From Bacilli bacterium (GTDB lineage Bacteria; Bacillota_I; Bacilli_A; RF39; UBA660): 21,824 bases of DNA. This document shows positions 1 through 6,563 of the stretch, one piece after another. A program made the translations under genes and the position numbers. The notes beneath the pieces were generated by a model. The model was not told where the DNA came from and made no database searches. It saw only the letters and a list, made by a program, of their open reading frames with translations. Where the stretch lies: contig JAFPMR010000032.1 of NCBI GenBank assembly GCA_017411235.1, positions 1 to 21,824 on the forward strand, read 5' to 3'. Position 1 is the stretch's first letter. Each line of letters opens with the position of its first letter.

Positions 1-17
1 AGTTTATAAAGTACAAT

Positions 18-25
18 TATATTAT
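18..25 (+). promoter_or_regulatory. Probable -10 element of the first pilin-like gene
   Basis: Overlapping TATATT (18-23) and TATTAT (20-25) lie 20-22 bases before the ATG at 46, the same distance as the clearer promoters elsewhere in the window. A -35 element would fall at or before the window edge and cannot be judged. Confidence 0.45.
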
Positions 26-45
26 GAATGAAGGAGATGGATTAT

Positions 46-354
46 ATGATGTATTTATTAGCTGATTTCTGTGCTTCAACAAAAGACATATGGAACTTAG
101 TTGGAAAGATTTTAGGTGTATTTAAAATTGTTATTCCACTATTAGTTATAATTTATGGTATGATCGATTTAGGAAAAGCTGTTGTAGCTAGTAAAGATGA
201 TGAAATTAAGAAAGCTGCTAAACAACTATTAATTAGAATCATTGCAGGTATTTGTGTATTCTTCGTTCCAACAATTGTTGGTTTCGCATTTACACTTGCT
301 AACAATACAGATGACGGACAATTGTGCAGACAATGTATTACGTCTGGTTGCTAA
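46..354 (+). CDS. VirB2/TrbC-like two-helix pilin-type protein 1
   Basis: This 102-residue protein has two hydrophobic helices joined by a short basic loop (KDDEIKKAAKQLLIR), the layout of TrbC/VirB2 pilin-type subunits of T4SS. The positive loop suggests both ends face outward. Cysteines sit near the N-terminus (DFC) and in a C-terminal cluster (CRQC...GC), so disulfides are possible outside the cell. There is no obvious cleavable signal peptide. The start at 46 is chosen because an ideal AAGGAG site (31-36) lies 9 bases upstream; the in-frame ATG at 28 precedes that site. It resembles the next gene in the KKAA...R...FF.PT stretch, so the two are probably paralogues. It is closed by its own terminator. 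The pilin assignment rests on size, topology and neighbours. Confidence 0.7.
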   Translation: MMYLLADFCASTKDIWNLVGKILGVFKIVIPLLVIIYGMIDLGKAVVASKDDEIKKAAKQLLIRIIAGICVFFVPTIVGFAFTLANNTDDGQLCRQCITSGC

Positions 355-373
355 TTAAAAAAATGTAATAATT

Positions 374-405
374 AAAATGATATTTGTTTTAATATCATTT
401 TTTTT
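374..405 (+). terminator. Intrinsic terminator after pilin-like gene 1
   Basis: AAATGATATT (375-384) pairs perfectly with AATATCATTT (391-400) around a 6-base loop, and T residues continue to 405. It separates the two pilin-like genes and abuts the next promoter. Confidence 0.8.
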
Positions 406-406
406 G

Positions 407-415
407 TGGTATAAT
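407..415 (+). promoter_or_regulatory. Extended -10 promoter of pilin-like gene 2
   Basis: TGG-TATAAT starts two bases after the T-tract of the preceding terminator and 23 bases before the ATG at 439. No convincing -35 element is visible, as expected for an extended -10 promoter. Confidence 0.75.
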
Positions 416-438
416 TTTCATGATATGAGGTGAGGTTT

Positions 439-843
439 ATGCCTAAAAAAGTATTAATGTTAATTATACTATTTATGGGGTTGTTTTTTTTAGTGCAAGA
501 AGTTAATGCTAAAGAAATAGAAAATAACTCTGCAGTAGAATATAAACTTGTTGGTGCAGGTAATAATGATGATTGTAAAAAAGTTGATCAAAAAGGTAAG
601 TTTATTGCCTTTTTACAAGATTTATTTAATATAATGAAATATGCTGGTCCTATTTTGTGCTTAGTTTTATCAACTATGGACTTTATTAAAGCTGCTGCTA
701 GTCAAGATAAAGAAGCTTTAAAGAAAGCCGCACAAACGTCTTTAAAGAGATTAGGACTTGCAATATTATTATTCTTTATTCCAACTTTGATTAATTTCTT
801 GTTCCCATTATTGGGTTGGAATGGAACATGTGGAATTAGTTAG
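439..843 (+). CDS. VirB2/TrbC-like pilin-type protein 2 with signal peptide
   Basis: This 134-residue protein begins with a signal peptide (MPKKVLMLIILF..., likely cleavage after VNA near residue 25). Two further hydrophobic helices flank a basic loop (DKEALKKAAQTSLKR). The mature part parallels pilin-like protein 1: the MD...KA, KKAA, R and FF.PT positions line up. One cysteine lies before the first mature helix (DDC) and one after the last (GTC), so both should be extracytoplasmic and could form a disulfide. The GTG at 430 is rejected as start because GAGGTGA (427-433) is the ribosome site for the ATG at 439. It is followed 16 bases later by the TrbL-like gene without a promoter or terminator. 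A VirB2/TrbC-type subunit is inferred. Confidence 0.68.
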   Translation: MPKKVLMLIILFMGLFFLVQEVNAKEIENNSAVEYKLVGAGNNDDCKKVDQKGKFIAFLQDLFNIMKYAGPILCLVLSTMDFIKAAASQDKEALKKAAQTSLKRLGLAILLFFIPTLINFLFPLLGWNGTCGIS

Positions 844-859
844 TTTAGGAGGATTCTAG

Positions 860-3811
860 ATGCATATAGTAAAAATCTTAGAAAAAGGTGCTATAGGTTT
901 ACTATTGACATTAGATTCAATTGTGTTTGATCTGATTGGTAAAGCTTATAATATCTTTATGGCTATCGCAGGTGCACGTTTATTATCTGCTGATGCTTAT
1001 ATGAAAGTAGCAAATAAAATCTACGTCATCGTAGGTGTTTTAATGCTGTTTGTTTTATCATATTCTATTTTACGTTCTATTATAGATCCTGATAAACATT
1101 TAAAAGAAGAATTAGGAGCCAAGATGGTTCAAAGAATTGTTATTGCTGTTGTAGGACTTGCAATGACTCCTGTGCTATTTAATCTGTTATATCAAGCACA
1201 AGGTTTAATTCTTGAAAGTAATATTTTGGGTAATTTATTCTTTAATGATGAAGTATTAGAGGACGGAACTGATCCTAACTCTTATTTAACACAAATTGGT
1301 GGTAGTGTTACTGCTACGTCGTTGTGGCAGGCATTCTTTTATCCATCGGAAGAAAGTGGATTGGAAGCTAAAGATATAAAGGCAGATCCGAATAACTATT
1401 TAATAGCAGTAGGATCTTTGGCGGCGTGTGCTGGTATTGCAACGGCTGCAGGTTTCTTTATCGCTGTTCCAATTGTTAACTTCTTGCTGGTTGGAGCCGC
1501 CGCGATTTCTTGTATTAGTGCTGGTAATTCTATTGCAACAGCTGCTAGTGAAGGTAATGGAGAAGAAATTACCTTGGATGAAGCTTATTCAAGAACCGCA
1601 GCAGGCGATAGTTTTAAATTATATTTAGCGTTTATTGATAATTATGTAGATGATGGAGAGATATCTTATACATTCATTATTTCAACGATAGCCGGTGGAT
1701 TCTGTTTGTATGCCTTCATTTCATTCAGTATAGATATGGGTGTTCGTGCTGCGAAGATGGCGTACTTGCAAATAATTGCACCAATACCATTAATAATGCA
1801 GGTTATACCTTCAAATAAAGATATGTTTGATAAGTACCTGAAGAGTGTTAAAAACACGTTTATGGAGGTATTTATTCGTATCTCTGTTGTATACGTAGTT
1901 GTTTATATTATTTGTCACTTACCACAGTTGTTCTCATCAACAACTGCATTATGGGGTAATACAAATTTAAGTGGACCTTCTAAATTGATTGCATTAGCTT
2001 TATTGATTTTAGGTTTAATTGCATTCTGTAGAAAGGCTCCAGATATTATTTCTGAGACATTAAATATCCCTAAGGGTGATATGAAATTAGGTTTAAGAGA
2101 AAAACTAGCAGAAGGTGGAGCATTTGCTGCCGGTGGTATTTTAGGATCTGCTGCAACATCTGGTTATCGTGCTGCTAGAAATTATAAACCACCAAAAGGA
2201 CATGAAGGTGACCATTTCAGAAATGCAATGGCTAGAATGGGCCGTGGTGTTGGTGGATTCTTCGGAGCTGGTGCTAGAGCTGGTTGGAACCAATTTGGAC
2301 CTGGCGACGATAAACACGAAGCTAAGAACTGGAAAGATATGGTTAATGTAGCTAGTAGAGCATCTCGTGCTCAAGACGACCATCGTCAAGCTGCTGATCA
2401 AAGAAGAGATGAAAGAGAAAGACTTCGTCAGGAAAGAGATAAACAAGAAGCAGTTGTGGAACGTGCTAGACAAAGATATCTTAGTACTCCAGAGAGTGAT
2501 CCAAATTATGCAGCTATTAAAAAAGCATATGAAGATGAACAAAAGAAATTGGATCAAATTAGAAAAGACATTATGCAAAATACTGAACTTGGTAACTGGG
2601 GTTACGAGAGAGGTAAGAGAATTAAGATTTGGGCTGCTGGTTCATTCGACTTAACTCTTGAAGATTCTGCTATTAAAATGGGTAGTGCTGCCGGAGACTT
2701 ACAAGATAAGTTAAGACAAGCTATTACTGCAAAAGGTTCAGATGAACTTAAATCTGCTTATAAAGATTGGCAAGATGCTGAATCTGAACAACCAAGTAAA
2801 TATAAGAATGGTTTTACAGAAGAATCATATAATGCTGAACGTGTTAGAAGAAATAGTAAAGCTGCAACTGTTGAAGCAGCTGTTAAAAACCTTGCTAGTG
2901 CTGAGAAAGAATTAGAAGAAGCTCAACGTAGTGGTGATGCAACACGTATTGAAACTGCTAAGACTAAGTTAGCTGCTGCAGCTACTGCTAAAGAACAAGC
3001 AATGTTAGCTGCTAGTCCAGAAGAAAAAGAATTAGTTAAAAAGGTTGAAGCAAGAGCTAGACTTCAAGTTGATTATGATGCAGCTGTTGCAGATGGAAGA
3101 ACTGCTGATGCTGCTAGATTAGATGGTGCTATTAAGTCACTAGATACTGAAGTTGCTTCAGCACAAGCTGCCTTTGATAAAGCTCTTGATGCTACAGCTA
3201 TGAGAACTGATGAAGAATTTGCTGCAGAGAGTTTACGTATCCAACAGAAACGTACTACTTTAAAGAGAATTTACGAGATGATGGCCGATGCAGAAATTCA
3301 AACAAAACTTTCAGAAGGCGATACGGATTATACAAGTGTTGTTGCTAACTTCTTAAGAGACAATGCTGATTTAATTCAAAATCATCCTACTTTAAGAGTA
3401 CCTATTGGTGTAGATGCTAGTGGTAATCCTATTGAGGTTCCAGTTAGTGAATATATTGAAAATGCCTTTGGTGTTAAAGCATTACAAGGTGAGGTTGATC
3501 CATCATTCTTTAAAAAGGGTATCGATGTTACTGTTGGTGAAGGCTCAAGTGCTGTTAAGTTAACATATGATGCTGAGCATAAAGTTTATACTGATGGAAC
3601 TAATACATATCAACCTGGTCAAATTGCTGCCCATCTTGCTAAATTGATGACACCTGCTCCAGGATCTGGAGGATCTGTTGCAAAACTAGATATTAAAACT
3701 GGTGTTAATAGAGGTAAAGATGATGGTAAGAAGATTAAGAATATGATGCCTACTAGTGAAGGATATATTGCTAAGAAGAACTTAGAGCGTGAAAAAGAAG
3801 GTAAAAAATAA
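860..3811 (+). CDS. TrbL/VirB6-like polytopic T4SS membrane protein with long cytoplasmic tail
   Basis: This 983-residue protein has about eight hydrophobic helices in its first 391 residues (roughly 54-72, 92-112, two in 181-222, 271-292, 297-316, 338-354, 375-391). The stretch at about 293-317 (AAKMAYLQIIAPIPLI) resembles the conserved core of TrbL/VirB6-like channel proteins in Gram-positive conjugation systems. Residues 392-983 are soluble: a Gly/Arg-rich linker to about 480, a highly charged coiled coil at about 500-580 (RRDERERLRQERDKQE), Ala/Glu/Lys-rich helices to about 800, then a more mixed end. TTTAGGAGG (844-852), seven bases before the ATG, supports the start. The tail is longer than the membrane part, which is unusual. 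It lies between pilin-like and PrgI-like genes, as expected for the membrane core. The membrane role is likely; the tail's role is unknown. Confidence 0.72.
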   Translation: MHIVKILEKGAIGLLLTLDSIVFDLIGKAYNIFMAIAGARLLSADAYMKVANKIYVIVGVLMLFVLSYSILRSIIDPDKHLKEELGAKMVQRIVIAVVGLAMTPVLFNLLYQAQGLILESNILGNLFFNDEVLEDGTDPNSYLTQIGGSVTATSLWQAFFYPSEESGLEAKDIKADPNNYLIAVGSLAACAGIATAAGFFIAVPIVNFLLVGAAAISCISAGNSIATAASEGNGEEITLDEAYSRTAAGDSFKLYLAFIDNYVDDGEISYTFIISTIAGGFCLYAFISFSIDMGVRAAKMAYLQIIAPIPLIMQVIPSNKDMFDKYLKSVKNTFMEVFIRISVVYVVVYIICHLPQLFSSTTALWGNTNLSGPSKLIALALLILGLIAFCRKAPDIISETLNIPKGDMKLGLREKLAEGGAFAAGGILGSAATSGYRAARNYKPPKGHEGDHFRNAMARMGRGVGGFFGAGARAGWNQFGPGDDKHEAKNWKDMVNVASRASRAQDDHRQAADQRRDERERLRQERDKQEAVVERARQRYLSTPESDPNYAAIKKAYEDEQKKLDQIRKDIMQNTELGNWGYERGKRIKIWAAGSFDLTLEDSAIKMGSAAGDLQDKLRQAITAKGSDELKSAYKDWQDAESEQPSKYKNGFTEESYNAERVRRNSKAATVEAAVKNLASAEKELEEAQRSGDATRIETAKTKLAAAATAKEQAMLAASPEEKELVKKVEARARLQVDYDAAVADGRTADAARLDGAIKSLDTEVASAQAAFDKALDATAMRTDEEFAAESLRIQQKRTTLKRIYEMMADAEIQTKLSEGDTDYTSVVANFLRDNADLIQNHPTLRVPIGVDASGNPIEVPVSEYIENAFGVKALQGEVDPSFFKKGIDVTVGEGSSAVKLTYDAEHKVYTDGTNTYQPGQIAAHLAKLMTPAPGSGGSVAKLDIKTGVNRGKDDGKKIKNMMPTSEGYIAKKNLEREKEGKK

Positions 3812-3826
3812 AAAGAGGTGTAGTAT

Positions 3827-4156
3827 ATGGAAAACGGAAGTAATGATTATTTGATTCCAGCTAACTCCAAGAAATCTCAGTTAATTTTAGGTTATTTTAA
3901 TGGCTTTGATTTAACGATATTTCTTACGGGTATTGGTATTACTGTTTTCTTACTTATAGTATTTAAAACAGATAAATTACCAGTTATGATTGGATATATT
4001 ACCCCTGCAATAATAGCTGTTTTCTTAACAGCTCCTGTTCCTAACTATCATAATGTTATGACGTTTATTGGTAATATATACAGGTTCTTTACTGGAAGAA
4101 AGAAATATTATTGGAAAGGTTGGTGTGTAGGAAGTGGCGACAATAGAAAAAAGTAA
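3827..4156 (+). CDS. PrgI-family (VirB3-position) T4SS membrane protein
   Basis: This 109-residue protein has two adjacent hydrophobic helices (about 29-47 and 53-70), then a short cytoplasmic end containing PVPNYHN and a basic C-terminus. This matches the PrgI family, small proteins encoded directly before VirB4 in Gram-positive T4SS and taking the VirB3 place. AGAGGTG (3814-3820) lies six bases before the ATG. It follows the TrbL-like gene by 15 bases and overlaps the next gene by 23 bases in another frame, so the two are probably translationally coupled. The PrgI call comes from size, topology and position before VirB4. Confidence 0.75.
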   Translation: MENGSNDYLIPANSKKSQLILGYFNGFDLTIFLTGIGITVFLLIVFKTDKLPVMIGYITPAIIAVFLTAPVPNYHNVMTFIGNIYRFFTGRKKYYWKGWCVGSGDNRKK

Positions 4157-4712
4157 TGTAACTGTTGAGCAAAGTAGTAAATATAGTGAAGATTGGGTAC
4201 CTATTAAGAATATAATGAATGGTATGATCCAATTGGATAATGGCTATTTTGTTACAGGAATTAAGGTAGCACCTAAAAATATATTTATTTTAGATGCTGG
4301 AGAAAGAGATAATGTAATATTTAATCTACAGAATTTCTATAATATGATTGATTATGAGTTCTGGTTAGTTGTTGCTGACCGACCTGTTGATATTAATTTA
4401 TATTTATCTCAGTTACAACTTCTTTATCAAAGAAGTCAATCTGGTGCAGTTAGAAAGTTATTAATGCAAGACATTAATAAAGCTAATGCATTTATGGGTG
4501 CTGAGTATAATATTGTTGATACAGAGTACTTTATATTATTCAAAGAAAAGAAACCAGAGATTATTCAAAAGCGTTTGCATAATTTAATATCTGGTTTAGC
4601 AAATGCTACTATTAATTCTACTCAAGTATCAAATGCAGATTTAAGAATGATATTAGATAATTTCTTAAACGGGGGAATGACTACTACATTTGGGACGGTG
4701 AGACCAGAATGA
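4134..4712 (+). CDS. VirB4 N-terminal domain encoded as a separate protein
   Basis: This 192-residue soluble protein corresponds to the N-terminal domain that normally begins a VirB4/TrbE ATPase; the conserved-looking part starts at about residue 20 (DWVPIKNIMNGMIQLDNGYF). It has no Walker motifs. The GTG at 4134 is the first possible start after an in-frame TAG at 4128-4130, and the next ATG lies inside the domain. No ribosome site is well placed (AGGAA directly abuts the GTG), so translation probably depends on reading of the overlapping PrgI-like gene. Its TGA overlaps the ATG of the ATPase gene in an ATGA. Together the two products total 786 residues, the usual size of a single VirB4, which argues for gene fission rather than decay. 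Confidence 0.7.
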   Translation: MATIEKSNVTVEQSSKYSEDWVPIKNIMNGMIQLDNGYFVTGIKVAPKNIFILDAGERDNVIFNLQNFYNMIDYEFWLVVADRPVDINLYLSQLQLLYQRSQSGAVRKLLMQDINKANAFMGAEYNIVDTEYFILFKEKKPEIIQKRLHNLISGLANATINSTQVSNADLRMILDNFLNGGMTTTFGTVRPE

Positions 4713-6493
4713 ACATAAAGAGTGAGATTGCTCCAAAGGGGCTACAATTTAAACCTACTGATTTTATTATCAGTGGTAAGAATGCAACAATCTTAACAGT
4801 AATTAGTTATCCTAAGTTTATTAGTCCTGGGTTTTTAGCAAACCTAACTAATATTGCTGGTGTTAAAGTTGTTGCTAAACACATTCCTATTGAATTTTCA
4901 ACATTACAAAACATGTTGAATAAAGAAATTGCAGACTTAAAGATGCGTTATCAATCAGAACGTGATCAAACTATTCAAGAGAGAATTAGACAAGACTATG
5001 AGTCATTAGAAAACTTCATTTCAATGTTAGCTGCTACTCAAGCAAGAATCTATGATTTTCAATTACATATCATGGTTACTGCTGATAATGAAGAAGAACT
5101 TGAAATGAAAAAGATGCAAGTTCGTAGTTATATAGATGCATTGGGTATGAGAGCTATACCATTAATGTTTGAACAAGAAAAGGTATTAAAATCTATAATA
5201 CCTATCTTCCCTAAACAAGATATTGAAAGTAGAATTGGTACACCAATTCCTTCAATTACAATAGCTGCTATGTATCCATTTGTATTTGATAGTATTAAAG
5301 ATGTTGGAGATTCTACTTTATTAGGTGTAGATTTCTCTGGTGGTGTTATTCTATTTAACCAATTCTTATACAAGATTAAGAAAGAACATAATAGAAATAA
5401 TGCTAATATGGTTATCTTAGGTACTTCTGGTAGTGGTAAATCTACTGCTGCTAAGTTGTTAATTAGAAGTCATATTAGAAATGGATATAAAATTGTTTGT
5501 ATCGACCCTGAAGGTGAACTTGAGGAGATGTGCCGTAACGTTGGCGGAAGTTTCTTAGACCTTGGTAAAGGTGGAGAAATGGGTATGATTAATCCATTAG
5601 AGATTGTATCAGATGCTGATGATGATGAAATTGCAGCAGGTCTTGCTCATACAGTTTTAACAAGATCATTACAAACATTAAGAGCATTTATGAAATATCT
5701 AACTCCAAGTATTGAAGATGATGTTATGGAAATGTTCAGTGACGTTGTTCAAGATACTTATAAGAGATTTAGAATCGATGAAAATACTGATTTTAATTCA
5801 TTAAAATCAGATGATTTCCCAACATTTGATGATGTTTATGCAACTATTAAAGGTAGATTATTATCTATGCCAGATAAGACTCGTGAAAGAGACGTAATGG
5901 AAAGACTTGAGTTAAGAGTTAGACCTCTTACAAAAGAGTTAAGATATTATTTTACTGGTCATACAACATTACATATTGATAGTGATATTATTGTATTTAA
6001 TATTAAAGAATTAATGAATAGTGGAGATAATATAAGAAATGCCTTATTCTTCAATATTTTGAAGTTTGCATGGGGCTTATGCTTAGATAAAGATATTACT
6101 ACTGTATTAACAGTAGATGAAGCACACGTATTATTATCTACTAGAAATGAGTTAGGTGCAGAGTTCTTAGCAAATATTCAAAGACGTGCACGTAAGTATA
6201 ATACTGGTACAATTATTATTACTCAACAACCTACAGATTTCGCAGCACCTAATATGATTACTCATGGTAAAGCGATTTTCGATAATGCTTCATATTATTT
6301 AGTTATGAACTTAAAGAAACAAGCTGTAGAAGATTTAGCATTATTAATCGACTTAAATGATAGTGAGATGGATAGTGTTAAGTATTATAATCAAGGAGAT
6401 GCCTTATTTATCTGCGGATCTAGAAGAATGAGAATTAAAATTTTATGTACTCAAGAAGAGTTGGACTCATTCGGATCTGGTGGAGGATTATAG
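4709..6493 (+). CDS. virB4: VirB4-type T4SS ATPase
   Basis: This 594-residue AAA+ ATPase should power substrate transfer or assembly at the cytoplasmic face of the T4SS. Walker A is GTSGSGKS at residues 238-245, an IDPEGE motif follows at 265-270, and Walker B ends in DEAH at 470-473 (TVLTVDEAH). ITQQPTDF (504-511) and the surrounding helices are typical of VirB4/TraE. Residues 1-230 carry the remainder of the VirB4 N-terminal region, including a charged helix at about 70-105. The very N-terminal domain is encoded by the preceding gene, overlapping by ATGA. A hairpin terminator follows directly after the stop. Ordered motifs and context make the family call firm; only the substrate is unknown. 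Confidence 0.92.
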   Translation: MNIKSEIAPKGLQFKPTDFIISGKNATILTVISYPKFISPGFLANLTNIAGVKVVAKHIPIEFSTLQNMLNKEIADLKMRYQSERDQTIQERIRQDYESLENFISMLAATQARIYDFQLHIMVTADNEEELEMKKMQVRSYIDALGMRAIPLMFEQEKVLKSIIPIFPKQDIESRIGTPIPSITIAAMYPFVFDSIKDVGDSTLLGVDFSGGVILFNQFLYKIKKEHNRNNANMVILGTSGSGKSTAAKLLIRSHIRNGYKIVCIDPEGELEEMCRNVGGSFLDLGKGGEMGMINPLEIVSDADDDEIAAGLAHTVLTRSLQTLRAFMKYLTPSIEDDVMEMFSDVVQDTYKRFRIDENTDFNSLKSDDFPTFDDVYATIKGRLLSMPDKTRERDVMERLELRVRPLTKELRYYFTGHTTLHIDSDIIVFNIKELMNSGDNIRNALFFNILKFAWGLCLDKDITTVLTVDEAHVLLSTRNELGAEFLANIQRRARKYNTGTIIITQQPTDFAAPNMITHGKAIFDNASYYLVMNLKKQAVEDLALLIDLNDSEMDSVKYYNQGDALFICGSRRMRIKILCTQEELDSFGSGGGL

Positions 6494-6520
6494 AAAAAAG
6501 CCAAGTTGTTGGCTTTTTTA
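6494..6520 (+). terminator. Intrinsic terminator after virB4
   Basis: AAAAAGCCAA (6495-6504) pairs with TTGGCTTTTT (6509-6518) around a GTTG loop, starting at the stop codon of virB4. The next promoter begins 14 bases later. Confidence 0.88.
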
Positions 6521-6533
6521 TTTTGCTTATATA

Positions 6534-6542
6534 TGATATAAT
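6534..6542 (+). promoter_or_regulatory. Extended -10 promoter of the hydrolase-lipoprotein unit
   Basis: TGA-TATAAT lies 21 bases before the ATG at 6564, and GTGGTGAGG (6551-6559) is the ribosome site between them. The leader would be about 15 nt. Confidence 0.75.
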
Positions 6543-6563
6543 TTTTAATAGTGGTGAGGTCTT

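Noticed and set aside
2141..2578. 145-codon - strand frame opposite the TrbL-like gene
   Set aside because: Composition is Ser/Phe/Ile-rich mirror of the coiled-coil codons, with no promoter or ribosome site; the + strand gene is clearly real.
4705..4716. VirB4 split as a TGA-Trp code effect or simple frameshift
   Set aside because: Reading TGA as Trp adds only two codons before TAA, and other genes here end properly at TGA. The ATGA overlap is a normal coupling form; raw reads could still be checked.
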